A stretch of 29,885 bases of DNA from JACQFK01 sp036383955 (GTDB lineage Bacteria > Planctomycetota > MHYJ01 > JACPRB01). Shown in pieces: positions 5,666-13,709 of the stretch (position 1 is its first letter; every line of letters begins with the position of its first letter). The stretch is taken from NCBI GenBank assembly GCA_036383955.1, contig DASVNH010000029.1, positions 1 to 29,885 on the forward strand, read 5' to 3'. The position numbers were made by a program, and so were the translations under genes. The notes beneath the pieces were generated by a model. That model did no database searches. It saw nothing but the letters and a program-made list of their open reading frames with translations, and was not told the origin of the DNA.

Positions 5666-8551
5666 ATGCCTTACGTCACCGACGGTCTTGTAGGCAAGCT
5701 GGCCCTTCAAAAGGGCTGGATCAGCGCCGAGCAGCTCAAAGAGGCGCTGGCCGAGCAGAGCGCCACCGAGCGCGAGGGCGTCCGCAAGCCCCTGGGCGTC
5801 ATCCTGGTGGCCAAGGCGGGCCTCAGCGAGGAGCGCCTGGTCGAGCTGCTCCACGAGCAGAAGCGCCTCCTGGAGATCCGCGCCGGCGAGACCGCCGAGC
5901 GCCGCGAGGACCACCTCTTCGGCCAGATCCTCGTCAAGCGGGGCGCGGCCACCCAGGACCAGGTCAACCAGGCCCTCCGCCTCCAGGCCGAGCGCGCCGA
6001 GAGCGGCGAAAGCCCCGTCCCCCGCCTCGGCCAGATCCTCATGGAGCTGGGCGTCTCCACGCCCCCCGCCATCCAGGACGTCCTCCAGAAGCAGACCAAG
6101 GTCCTCTTCGGCTGCCCCGGCTGCGGCCTCCGCTACAACATCAAGGAGGTCGACCGCGCCAAGCGCTACCGCTGCCGCAAGTGCGGGACCATCCTCGTCA
6201 CCCTGCCCACCGCCGGCGACCAGCGCGCCGACGCCAGCGCCTACGGCCTCCACCTGGAAGTCGCCGAGGCCCTCCCCCCCGAGATCGCCACCGCCGACCT
6301 CGACCCCGCCAACCGCTTCGACAAGTACGTCCTCCTCGAGGTCCTCGGCCGCGGCGGCACCGGCACCGTCTTCCGCGCCTACCAGAAGGACCTCCGCCGC
6401 GTCGTCGCCCTCAAGATCCTCCGCGGCTGCGAGGAGGAGACCGTCCAGCGCTTCGCCCGCGAAGCCCAGACCGCCGCCCGCCTCAAGCATCCCGGCATCG
6501 TCTCCGTCTACGAGACCGGCCGCGTCGAGGGCGTCTGGTACCTGGCCATGGAATACGTCGACGGCGAGTCGCTCGACCGCGTCGAAAAGCCCACCCCGCG
6601 CCGCGTCGCCGCCCTCCTCCGGGACGTCGCCAACGCCATCCATCACGCCCACGAGCACGGCGTCCTCCACCGCGACCTCAAGCCCCAGAACATCCTCGTC
6701 GACAAGGCCGGCAAGGCCTACGTCACCGACTTCGGCCTCGCCCGCGAGCTCGAGGGCGGCAAGAGCCTCACCATGACCGGCATGGTCGTGGGCACGCCCG
6801 CCTACATGAGCCCCGAGCAGGCCCGCGGCGACCGGGGGCTCGACGGCCGCAGCGACGTCGCCGGCCTGGGCGCGGTCCTCTACGAGATGCTGGCCGGCCG
6901 CCTTCCGTTCCACGGACAGACGGCCGTCGACACCGCCCTCGCCGTCATCAACCAGGAGCCCGTCGCGCCGCGCCGCCTCGTCCCCTCCGTGCCGCCCGAC
7001 CTCGAGGCCATCTGCCTCAAGGCCATGGAGAAGGACCGCGAGCGCCGCTACGCCAGCGCCCGCGAGCTCGCCGAGGACCTCCAGCGCTTCTCCGAAGGCG
7101 AGCCCGTGCGGGCCGTCCCGCCCTCCATCATCACCCGCGCCTTCTCCCGCGTCCGCCGCCACCGCCTCAAGGCCGCGGCCCTCGGCGCCGGCGCGCTCAC
7201 CGCCGTCGTCGTCCTCGTCCTCCTCGTCTCGCTCCACGGGGAGTCGCGCGACGCCCGCGCCCTCCTCCAGGCCGGCTCCCTCGAGAAGGCCGGCGACCTC
7301 CCCGGCGCGATCGAGATCTACCGGCGCTATCCGTCGGCGGCCGCCGACGTCCGCCGCCTCGAAGCGGCGATCGCGGAGAAGGCCGTCCTCGACCGCCGCG
7401 GCCAGGCCGAGCGCCTGCTGCGCGGCGCCGTCCCCACGCTCCCCCCCGAGGAACGCGCGGCCATCGCCACCCAGGCCCTCGGCCTCTTCCCCGACCTGGA
7501 GGCCGCCTACGTGATCCGCGCCGCCGCCCGCCGCGAGGCCGGCCACGACGAGGCCGCCTACGAGGACCTCGGCCGCGCCGCCGAGCGCTCCGCCGGCGCG
7601 CTTCCCCACTGGATGGCCCGCGCCGAGCTCGCCCGCCGCCTCGGCCGCGTCGACGACGAGGTCGTCGACCTCACCCAGGCCCTCGCCCTCAGCCCCCTGT
7701 CCGGCGACCTCCGCGGCCTCCGCGCCGCCGCCCACGCCCGCGCCGCCCGCTCCCTCCTCGAAACCGGCTCCGACCTCCTCCGCGCCGCACGCCACGTCCT
7801 CGCCGCCGAGACGGACGTCGCCGCCGCGGCCGACGCCCGCTCGCCCCTGGAGGAGGTCGACCTCCTCCTCTCCCGCGCGTCCGCCGACGTCCGCCGCGGC
7901 CTCGCGACCGCGTTCGCGGAGGAGGCCCTCGCCGCCTGTCCCTCCGCGGCCCTCGTCCGCCGGGCCGGAGCGCGGGCGACGTCCTGCGACGCCGCCTTCG
8001 CCCCGGGGATCGCCGCCCGGGCCCTGGGCGCGCTGCTGGAAGACCGGCTGGAGGACGCGCTCGCCGACGCGAAGCGGGCGATCGACCGGGTGCCGACCCT
8101 GCCCGAGGCGCTGGCGATCCGCGGCCTGGCCAAAGCGCGGCTGGGCATCCGCGCGGCGGACCCGGCGGCGACGGCCGAGGGCTGCGGGGACGTCGACGTC
8201 TTCCTCGAGCACGCGCCCCCGCGGCCGTCGCTGCGCCCCCTGCGGGCGCTGGCGGAGGGCCTGCGCTTCCCGGCGGAGGGGCGGCCGGCGCTGTCGCGGG
8301 AGATCGCGGCGCGGGGGATCGCGCGCCGGGAAAAGGGGGACGCGGCCTGCGGGGGGCGGATGCTGAGCCGGGCGATCGAGCTGGATCCGAACAACGGGGA
8401 GGCGCGGGCGGCGCGGGGCGAGATCCGCTACGCGGCGGGGGAGTTCGCGGGGGCCGTCGAGGACTGGACGAAGGCGGGGGCGCTGGACGCGGGGCTCCGG
8501 ACCCGCCTGGAGGGGCGCCTGAAAGAGGCCCGGGGTCGGGCGAACCCCTAA
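5666..8551 (+). CDS. Membrane Ser/Thr protein kinase with MshEN-like repeats, zinc ribbon and TPR-like extracytoplasmic region
   Basis: The 961-residue protein has, in order: four MshEN-like units (about residues 7-30, 40-64, 82-106 and 118-142, e.g. RLGQILMELG); a zinc ribbon with Cys149, 152, 169 and 172; a Hanks-type kinase domain (about 215-480) with GRGGTGTV, the VALKIL lysine, HRDLKPQN near 334, DFG near 355 and GTPAYMSPEQ; one transmembrane helix near 502-525; and an Ala/Arg-rich helical, TPR-like region to the end. All catalytic motifs are intact, so it should phosphorylate Ser/Thr residues in the cytoplasm. The kinase is on the N-terminal, cytoplasmic side, so the repeat module and ribbon could be its cytoplasmic sensor. 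The next gene encodes the same N-terminal module alone. Confidence 0.93.
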   Translation: MPYVTDGLVGKLALQKGWISAEQLKEALAEQSATEREGVRKPLGVILVAKAGLSEERLVELLHEQKRLLEIRAGETAERREDHLFGQILVKRGAATQDQVNQALRLQAERAESGESPVPRLGQILMELGVSTPPAIQDVLQKQTKVLFGCPGCGLRYNIKEVDRAKRYRCRKCGTILVTLPTAGDQRADASAYGLHLEVAEALPPEIATADLDPANRFDKYVLLEVLGRGGTGTVFRAYQKDLRRVVALKILRGCEEETVQRFAREAQTAARLKHPGIVSVYETGRVEGVWYLAMEYVDGESLDRVEKPTPRRVAALLRDVANAIHHAHEHGVLHRDLKPQNILVDKAGKAYVTDFGLARELEGGKSLTMTGMVVGTPAYMSPEQARGDRGLDGRSDVAGLGAVLYEMLAGRLPFHGQTAVDTALAVINQEPVAPRRLVPSVPPDLEAICLKAMEKDRERRYASARELAEDLQRFSEGEPVRAVPPSIITRAFSRVRRHRLKAAALGAGALTAVVVLVLLVSLHGESRDARALLQAGSLEKAGDLPGAIEIYRRYPSAAADVRRLEAAIAEKAVLDRRGQAERLLRGAVPTLPPEERAAIATQALGLFPDLEAAYVIRAAARREAGHDEAAYEDLGRAAERSAGALPHWMARAELARRLGRVDDEVVDLTQALALSPLSGDLRGLRAAAHARAARSLLETGSDLLRAARHVLAAETDVAAAADARSPLEEVDLLLSRASADVRRGLATAFAEEALAACPSAALVRRAGARATSCDAAFAPGIAARALGALLEDRLEDALADAKRAIDRVPTLPEALAIRGLAKARLGIRAADPAATAEGCGDVDVFLEHAPPRPSLRPLRALAEGLRFPAEGRPALSREIAARGIARREKGDAACGGRMLSRAIELDPNNGEARAARGEIRYAAGEFAGAVEDWTKAGALDAGLRTRLEGRLKEARGRANP

Positions 8552-8576
8552 AACGTTACCGGAAATCGGGATTTTC

Positions 8577-8604
8577 TTGGCGTCTTTCCGGGCTCCGGTA
8601 TACT
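8577..8604 (+). promoter_or_regulatory. Promoter placing transcription start at the GTG of the next gene
   Basis: TTGGCG (8577-8582), 16 nt, then TATACT (8599-8604). The expected +1, about 7 nt after the -10, is the G of the GTG start at 8611. No Shine-Dalgarno sequence precedes that GTG. A leaderless mRNA is the simplest reading. Confidence 0.6.
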
Positions 8605-8610
8605 TCATGC

Positions 8611-9129
8611 GTGCTCGACACCAGGGGGCTGGTCATCGGGGAGCTGGCGGTCCGCGAGAAGCTGATCACCCGCGAGCAGCTCGACCACGTCATCGGCCTG
8701 CAGGAACGGCGCGGCTTCAGCCAGCCGCTGGGCGCGCTGATGCTGGAGCAGAAGCTGCTCACGCACCAGCAGCTCGACTCCCTGCTCCGCCAGCAGCGCC
8801 ATTCGCTGAGCGAATTTGAACGGGAAGTCTCCGTCAGCGGCCTGTTCGGCCGGATCGCGATCGAGCGGGGCTACATCACGGAGAAGGAGCTGGCCGAGGC
8901 GATCCGCCGCCAGCTGGCCCTCGACGCCGACGGCAAGCGCCCGCGGATCGGCCAGATCCTGATCAACATGAAGTCCATGTCGCTGGTGCAGTTCTGGGAG
9001 ATCATCCACTCCCAGGGCCTCTTCAAGTGCGGCGGCTGCGGCCACACGCTCCACGCCCCGCGCATCGAGGGCTACGCCCTCTTCTGCGAGAAGTGCGGCA
9101 AGGCCGCCATCACCGTCGACGAGTCTTAG
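8611..9129 (+). CDS. Stand-alone MshEN-like repeat plus zinc-ribbon protein
   Basis: The 172-residue protein repeats the architecture of the kinase's first ~175 residues. It has four units ending in Gln (GELAVREKLITREQL, PLGALMLEQKLL, LFGRIAIERGYIT, RIGQILINM) and a zinc ribbon with Cys140, 143, 159 and 162. There is no kinase domain, membrane segment or signal peptide. It is likely a cytoplasmic companion that shares a ligand or partner with the kinase. MshEN domains in type II secretion and pilus ATPases bind c-di-GMP through repeated RLGxxL motifs, so c-di-GMP binding is a hypothesis. The GTG start is chosen because the homology begins there (GLVIGEL against GLVGKL in the kinase) and the promoter abuts it. 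Its TAG stop straddles the left boundary of the MITE-like element. Confidence 0.82.
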   Translation: MLDTRGLVIGELAVREKLITREQLDHVIGLQERRGFSQPLGALMLEQKLLTHQQLDSLLRQQRHSLSEFEREVSVSGLFGRIAIERGYITEKELAEAIRRQLALDADGKRPRIGQILINMKSMSLVQFWEIIHSQGLFKCGGCGHTLHAPRIEGYALFCEKCGKAAITVDES

Positions 9130-9401
9130 AGCCTATCCGAATAACCCTCGTGAGCCGCGGCGGGCCGAGAGGCGAGCCGGACGAGGCGCGAGGAGGAGAC
9201 GAGCCCGCGAGGGGCTGTCGACGACGAGCAACGAAGTCCGGCGAAGCCTATCGGCCCGCCCCTTCGGGGTGGCGGCGGCGCGGGCCCGGCTGCGGCGTTG
9301 CTCCTCCTCAACGACCCTTCCAGGGTCGATGTCGTCGTCGCGCCTTGCATCCCGGCCCGCGGCGCCACCACCGCGGCCACGATGGTTATCCGGATAGGCT
9401 C
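9129..9401. mobile_element. MITE-like non-autonomous element, 273 bp, with 18-bp terminal inverted repeats
   Basis: The ends GAGCCTATCCGAATAACC (9129-9146) and its inverse complement at 9384-9401 match at 17 of 18 positions. A direct repeat TTA (9126-9128 and 9402-9404) flanks them as a target-site duplication. Similarity between the two halves continues inward (the left half has a GACGAGCAACG segment, the right half the inverse of a GAGGAGCAACG segment), so the element can fold back. It encodes no transposase and would need one in trans. A 3-bp TNA-type duplication occurs in some IS5-family groups, but I cannot assign a family. Removing it restores a TAG stop for the upstream gene and a longer C-terminus for the minus-strand gene it enters. 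Confidence 0.85.
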
Positions 9402-9598
9402 TTAGCCGCCCGCTTCGCCGCGAAGCTCTCCGCCGCCATCCGCAAGGCGTCCGCGTCGATCCGCTCCAGAGCCTCGACTTCCCGCGCCGAGAGCCCCGCG
9501 CGCGCGGCCTCCCCCCGCCGGTCCGCGAGGAAGCGCTCGCGCGCCGCCGCGTCCGCGTAGATCCGGGCCAGGAAGGCCTCAAACGCGGGTGAGCTCAC
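9386..9598 (-). CDS. Small partner protein of the MNIO enzyme, C-terminus altered by insertion
   Basis: This 70-residue helical protein has the pattern FLARIYADAAARERFLADRR followed by an AGLSxxExxAL segment and an ALRMAAESFAAKRA helix. It resembles the short SCO6045-like proteins (FLADPxxxxxxxGLSxxExxAL) that I recall beside DUF692 genes; the name is given with low confidence. MNIO enzymes usually act with a small partner that binds the substrate, so that role is inferred. The GTG start overlaps the MNIO gene by 20 nt. The last three residues and the stop come from the MITE-like element. Without it the frame would end KTRRR and stop inside the opposite gene, so the loss is minor and function is probably kept. 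Confidence 0.7.
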   Translation of the reverse strand: MSSPAFEAFLARIYADAAARERFLADRRGEAARAGLSAREVEALERIDADALRMAAESFAAKRAAKSLSG

Positions 9599-10403
9599 GG
9601 CTCCTCCGTCCCGCCGCCAGCGCCGCCCGCGCGCGGTCGAGCTCCGCCAGCAGCCGCGGGAAGGGCGGAAAGGCCCCGTCCCGTTCCAGGATCACCGTCA
9701 GCGGGCCGGGCGCGCGCGCCGCGACGGCCTCCAGCAGCGCGAAAACCTCGTCGGGCGCGTCGTGCAGGTGGTCGTCGAGGATCCGCCCCCGCCAGAGCTT
9801 CCCGCCCGCGAGATGGATCGCGCGGATCCGCTCCGCGGGAAGGCGCTCGACGGCCTCCCCCGCGTCGAAGCCGAAGTTGACGGCGTTCGCGTGCAGGTTG
9901 TGGAGGTCGAGCAGGAGGTCGCAGCCGGAGGCCTCGACGACCGCCCGCAGCCACTCGACCTCCGGCATGTCGCTGCCCGGGGGGTCGAGGAGCGTCGCGA
10001 CGTTCTCGACGAGCGGGCGCGCGCCCGTGATCCGCGCGGCGAGGGCGAGGTTGCGCGCGGCGCCGTCGACGGTCTCCGACGTCCGCGGCGGCGCGGCGAG
10101 ATGGCCGATCTCCACGCCGCCGCCCCGGACGAAGGCGAGGTGTTCGCTCCAGGACTCGGGCCGGGCGCGGTCGAGCAGGCGGGCGAGGCGCTCGACGCGG
10201 GCGCGGTCGACCGGGGCGCTCGCGGCGGGCCCGAGGGAAGTGCCGTGGATCGTCACCGGCACCTGCGCGGCGAGCGAGGCCAGCGCGCGGCCGTCGTGGA
10301 GCCAGTCCTCGGCGACGACCTCGACGACGTCCACGCGCCCGAGGTTCGTCAGGATCGAAGCGGCCAGTTCCGGCCGCCACCCCAAGCCGACCCGGTCCTT
10401 CAT
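9579..10403 (-). CDS. DUF692 / MNIO family multinuclear non-heme iron oxidative enzyme
   Basis: The 274-residue protein has the conserved metal-ligand motifs of the DUF692 TIM barrel: TIHGTSLG, WSEHLAF, ENVATLL, LDLHNLHANAVNFGF, IHLAGG, DDHLHDAPDEVF and a late LERDG. Characterised members (MbnB, TglH, ChrH) use two or three irons to oxidatively rearrange cysteine or other residues in ribosomally made peptides. It starts 1 nt after the stop of the TIGR04222-type gene and overlaps the small partner gene, so the three form one unit. The Cys/Gly tail of the upstream protein is the obvious candidate substrate. The family call is firm; the reaction is an inference. Confidence 0.92.
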   Translation of the reverse strand: MKDRVGLGWRPELAASILTNLGRVDVVEVVAEDWLHDGRALASLAAQVPVTIHGTSLGPAASAPVDRARVERLARLLDRARPESWSEHLAFVRGGGVEIGHLAAPPRTSETVDGAARNLALAARITGARPLVENVATLLDPPGSDMPEVEWLRAVVEASGCDLLLDLHNLHANAVNFGFDAGEAVERLPAERIRAIHLAGGKLWRGRILDDHLHDAPDEVFALLEAVAARAPGPLTVILERDGAFPPFPRLLAELDRARAALAAGRRSRELTRV

Positions 10404-10404
10404 G

Positions 10405-11292
10405 CTAGTCCCCTCCTCCCCCGCATCCGCCGCAGCCGCCCCCTCCGCCGCAGCCCCCGCCGCCTCCGCACCCGGAACCGCAACCGCTCCAGGAGGAGTC
10501 CGCGGTCCCGCTCGGCAGCGGGCGGGCGTGGGCGGTCTGGACCGTGGAGGGCAGGGCCACGAGGCCGTAGACCGCGGCGATCATGAGGAGGTCGTTCGTG
10601 GCGTAGGTCGGCGCGGCGCCGAGCGAGCGCTTGGCGCGGGAGGGATGGTCGCGCAGTCCGGCCAGCAGCTCGCCGAGGTCCTTCAGCGTCCGCTCGCCGC
10701 GCGGCGTGCGGCGCGGGTTCGCCTTCCAGAGAAGGACGATCGTGAAGACGAACCAGAGCAGGACCAGGAAGCCCAGGTTCGTCCGGCCCCGGCTGAGGGC
10801 GATCTCCGCCTTGTAGTGGGCCACGCCCAGCATCAGGCCCAGGGCGCTCAGCGCGCTCAGCCAGCGGGCGACTTTGTGGACGATCGTCGGCAGCAGGCCC
10901 TTGTCCTCCAGGTCGAGGCGGAGGAGGTCGAGCGCCTCCCGCACGCGCGGATCGCGCACGAGCTTCGAGAATTTCACGGGCTCGGCGGCGGCGCGCACGA
11001 TCGCGGCCTCGAGAGGCTTCAGGGGGCCCTGGACGGCCTCCTTGCTGACGCGGAGGAGGTCGCCGATCGACCGCAGGACGCCGCGCTCGAGAAGGCCGAG
11101 GGCGGCGACGGACGTCGCCCCGCCGCGCCCGTTCCTGAGGTAGGCGATGGCGAACGGGTCGTCGAGGCGCCCGCCGAGGGGCCCGCGGGGCTCCATGGAA
11201 CGGCGCCGCAGGACGACGACGCCGAGGACCGTGAAGCCCAGGGCCAGGTAGAAGAGGAGGAACTCGGGGCCGCGCAGGTCGAAGGGGTTCAT
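10405..11292 (-). CDS. TIGR04222-type membrane protein with Cys/Gly-rich C-terminal tail, candidate MNIO substrate
   Basis: The 295-residue protein has an N-terminal helix (FLLFYLALGFTVLGVVVL), a cytoplasmic helical region typical of TIGR04222 (DPFAIAYLRNG, then AALGLLERGVL), hydrophobic helices near 145-160, 172-192 and 238-252, and a tail of about 27 residues made almost only of Gly with five Cys. That plan (TIGR04222 domain, then a low-complexity Gly/Cys end, beside DUF692) is a known genome association as I recall it, with no established function. AGGAGGG lies about 7 nt before the ATG. The tail is a plausible site for oxidative cysteine modification. It could instead bind metal directly. 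Confidence 0.85.
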   Translation of the reverse strand: MNPFDLRGPEFLLFYLALGFTVLGVVVLRRRSMEPRGPLGGRLDDPFAIAYLRNGRGGATSVAALGLLERGVLRSIGDLLRVSKEAVQGPLKPLEAAIVRAAAEPVKFSKLVRDPRVREALDLLRLDLEDKGLLPTIVHKVARWLSALSALGLMLGVAHYKAEIALSRGRTNLGFLVLLWFVFTIVLLWKANPRRTPRGERTLKDLGELLAGLRDHPSRAKRSLGAAPTYATNDLLMIAAVYGLVALPSTVQTAHARPLPSGTADSSWSGCGSGCGGGGGCGGGGGCGGCGGGGD

Positions 11293-11373
11293 CCGGCACC
11301 CTCCTGACAGCTCTCACCCATCTACCTATAGGACAGGGGGCGTCCGCGGGCCGTTCCGGCTCTTTACGGGATC

Positions 11374-12630
11374 TTAACGCGGCCCCTCGAGGACGAGGTC
11401 CCCGTCCCGCCAGTTGTGCCGCCCCCCGTCGTCCACGCCATTCTTCCCCAGGCTCCAGACGCGGACGACGCGCGCGTCCACCGAGCTCCGCAGCGTCGTG
11501 CCGAACGGGTCGTCGAGGACGGGCACCTGCCCGTCGAGCCGGTAGCGGACGATCGCGCGGAGGAGACGGATCCGGGCGATCCATTCGAGCCGCGCCACGG
11601 CCAGGGGCAGCCCGTCTTTGAGCGCGCGGTCGAGGGGATTGCGGCTCGCCGCCAGCTCCGCGGCCGCGTCGTCGGCCACGCGCCGCGCCTCGGCGTAGGG
11701 CAGGCTTTCCGCGGCGGCCATGAGCCGGGACAGCTCCTCCATCCGGAGAAAGGACGCCGCCTTCATGAAGTCCGCGGAGTACAACTGGCGCCAGGTGGGG
11801 CGGGCGTCCTTCAGGCTCTCGCGCTCCGGAAAGAAGCCGCCGCGCAGGTACATCTGGCCCCAGGAGAGGACGTCGTTGCGCAGCGCCGGCCCGTGCGCGA
11901 AGAAATTCCGGTCCAGGACCTCCAGCCCGCGGTCCACGTCCGCCAGCCCGGGCCGGTCGAGCCTGCCCTCGTCGACGAGGACCCAGAGGACTTCGTAGGC
12001 TCGGATGACGAAGGAACCCCCGAGCATCTCCGCGAGCGTGGTTCCGTTGTGCCCGAGATCGAGACCCATTCGGGCCATCGCCCAGAGCAGGGTCAGAGCC
12101 CGGGACGTCTCGCCCGACCGCGCGAGGCGGCGAGCCTCCACCAGCGCCGCGTTCGCGAGCCAGTTGAGCGTCCTGCCCCCCGCGTCGTCGGCCTCGAGCC
12201 GTCCCCAGTCACGGGGGTACCGGCCGTCCTCCCGACGCGCCCCCCGGATCAGGAGATCGAACGCGTGCGGGCAGGTCGCGAGGAGTGCGCGGAACTCCTC
12301 GTACGACACGGGAGTCCCGCGGGGGAGGTCGACCAGCACATCCAGGAGCGCCTGCCGGCCCCGGCCGTCGCCGAACACCTTCCAGATTTCCCGGGCGGCC
12401 GCGGCGTAGTCGTCCCACGCGTTGCCCGGCAGGAGCGGTCCGGGCGGCGAGGGAAGTCGATACGGCCGCGCGCGCGCTTCCTCGGCCAGCTCCGCCACGC
12501 GCCGCTCCATCTCGGCCCAGCGCTCGTGTACGCGCGAGCGGGCCCAGAGCAGGACGGCCAGGGCGGCTCCGGCGAGCGCCGCGGCGAGGAGCGCGAGGAG
12601 TTTACGAATCGGGCGTCTCGCGCTATCCAC
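11374..12630 (-). CDS. Membrane-anchored protein of unknown function with pseudopilin-like C-terminal motif
   Basis: After a basic start (RRPIRK) there is one transmembrane helix (LLALLAAALAGAALAVLLWA, about residues 10-30) and then a large soluble region rich in Arg, Ala and Leu. The last ~45 residues read DDPFGTTLR...VVRVWSLGKNGVDDGG...DGDLVLE. This resembles the calcium-binding end of type II secretion pseudopilins (GxDPWGxxxxY...SLGxDGxxGGxGxxxDI) and recurs at the ends of planctomycete proteins. It has no pilin cleavage site, so it is not a pilin. The GTG start at 12630 is preceded by TAACAT ending 8 nt upstream and no Shine-Dalgarno site. The middle of the protein has no motif I recognise. 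Confidence 0.7.
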   Translation of the reverse strand: MDSARRPIRKLLALLAAALAGAALAVLLWARSRVHERWAEMERRVAELAEEARARPYRLPSPPGPLLPGNAWDDYAAAAREIWKVFGDGRGRQALLDVLVDLPRGTPVSYEEFRALLATCPHAFDLLIRGARREDGRYPRDWGRLEADDAGGRTLNWLANAALVEARRLARSGETSRALTLLWAMARMGLDLGHNGTTLAEMLGGSFVIRAYEVLWVLVDEGRLDRPGLADVDRGLEVLDRNFFAHGPALRNDVLSWGQMYLRGGFFPERESLKDARPTWRQLYSADFMKAASFLRMEELSRLMAAAESLPYAEARRVADDAAAELAASRNPLDRALKDGLPLAVARLEWIARIRLLRAIVRYRLDGQVPVLDDPFGTTLRSSVDARVVRVWSLGKNGVDDGGRHNWRDGDLVLEGPR

Positions 12631-12701
12631 CTGAGAGAATGTTACCCGCCTCGCGGGACCCGCACGGGCGGCGTATTAAATAGGTCGAAAAGGAGAATCC
12701 G
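12631..12701. promoter_or_regulatory. Divergent intergenic region between the hypothetical gene and the DUF1080 gene
   Basis: The plus strand has an AT-rich TATTAAAT at 12674-12681 as a possible -10, and AAAAGGAG at 12688-12695 is a good ribosome site for the ATG at 12702. The minus strand has TAACAT ending 8 nt before the GTG at 12630. No convincing -35 is seen for either. Confidence 0.35.
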
Positions 12702-13709
12702 ATGCTCGCCACGCTGCTCGCGCTGACGCTGCTCGCCCAGGACAAGGGCGTGTGGACCGATCCGAAGGACACGTCGCTGCCCGCCGACTTCAAGATCCAG
12801 GGCGAGTACGCGGGCGGAGGCCTCGGCGCCCAGGTGATCGCGCTCGGCGGCGGCGCCTTCCAGGCGGTGCTCTATCCCGGCGGGCTGCCCGGCGACGGCT
12901 GGGACGGGAAGAACAAGATCCTCCTCGCGGGCACGGGCGGCTCGTTCACGGCCGCCGAGGGCAAGCGGAAGTATCTCGCCCAGAAGCCCGAGGAGTTCTC
13001 GGCCACCAGCGCGTTTCCTCCCGAGGGCCAGAAGGCCGCGACCGCCGAAGCCAAGGACGGCAAGCTCACGGGGAAGATCGAGGACAAGGCCTTCGAGCTC
13101 GCCCGCGTCGAGCGCAAGAGCCCGACGCTCGGCGCCAAGCCGCCCGAGGGGGCGATCGTGCTCTTCGACGGCACCAAGACCGACGAGTTCAAGGGCGGCC
13201 GCCTCGACGCCGCGACCGGCCTGCTGAACACCGACGGCAAGGACATCGTCACCGTGCGCAAGTTCTCGAGCTACCTCATGCACATCGAGTTCATGCTGCC
13301 CTACCGGCCCGACGCCCGCGGGCAGGGCCGCGGCAACAGCGGCTTCTACCAGGTCGACCACTACGAGTGCCAGATCCTCGACTCCTTCGGCCTGGACGGG
13401 AAGAACAACGAGTGCGGCGGCTTCTATACCAAGGCCGCGCCGAAGGTGAACATGTGCCTGCCTCCGCTGGCCTGGCAGACCTACGACATGGAGTTCACCA
13501 ACGCGGTCCAGGGGCCCGACGGCAAGAAGGCGAAGAACGCGGTCGCCACCGTCCGGCACAACGGCGTGCTCATCCACGACAACCAGGAGATCAGCGGCCC
13601 CACGGGCGGCCACCGCAACGACCCCGAAGGCACCCCCGGCCCGATCAAGCTCCAGGGCCACGGCAACCCGCTCCAGTTCCGCAACATCTGGGTCGTCGAG
13701 AAGAAGTGA
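12702..13709 (+). CDS. Secreted DUF1080 (3-keto-disaccharide hydrolase family) protein
   Basis: The 335-residue protein starts with a short hydrophobic segment (MLATLLALTLLAQ) that looks like a minimal signal peptide. The C-terminal two thirds are a DUF1080 domain (PF06439, concanavalin-like fold). It runs from IVLFDGTKTDEFKGG near residue 150 through FSSYLMHIEFMLPY, GRGNSGFYQVDHYECQILDSF, a segment with WQTYDMEF, and HNGVLIHDN, to PIKLQGHGNPLQFRNIWV at the end. Such proteins abound in Planctomycetota and Verrucomicrobiota and act on periplasmic sugars; some members hydrolyse 3-keto-glycosides. The exact substrate is not readable. The ribosome site AAAAGGAG supports the start. The next gene overlaps by GTGA. 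Confidence 0.92.
   Translation: MLATLLALTLLAQDKGVWTDPKDTSLPADFKIQGEYAGGGLGAQVIALGGGAFQAVLYPGGLPGDGWDGKNKILLAGTGGSFTAAEGKRKYLAQKPEEFSATSAFPPEGQKAATAEAKDGKLTGKIEDKAFELARVERKSPTLGAKPPEGAIVLFDGTKTDEFKGGRLDAATGLLNTDGKDIVTVRKFSSYLMHIEFMLPYRPDARGQGRGNSGFYQVDHYECQILDSFGLDGKNNECGGFYTKAAPKVNMCLPPLAWQTYDMEFTNAVQGPDGKKAKNAVATVRHNGVLIHDNQEISGPTGGHRNDPEGTPGPIKLQGHGNPLQFRNIWVVEKK

Noticed and set aside
5627..8608. A 993-codon minus-strand open frame opposite the Ser/Thr kinase
   Set aside because: It is a complementary-strand artefact of the kinase gene; its composition is repetitive Gly/Ala/Glu/Asp/Val and it has no domain.
11374..12630. Calling the hypothetical protein a type II secretion pseudopilin because of its SLGKNGVDDGG ending
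   Set aside because: It lacks the prepilin cleavage motif and is far larger than a pseudopilin; only the terminal motif is similar.
12642..13661. Long minus-strand open frame opposite the DUF1080 gene
   Set aside because: Antisense to a recognisable DUF1080 domain; low-complexity Ala/Gly/Leu/Val translation with no family resemblance.
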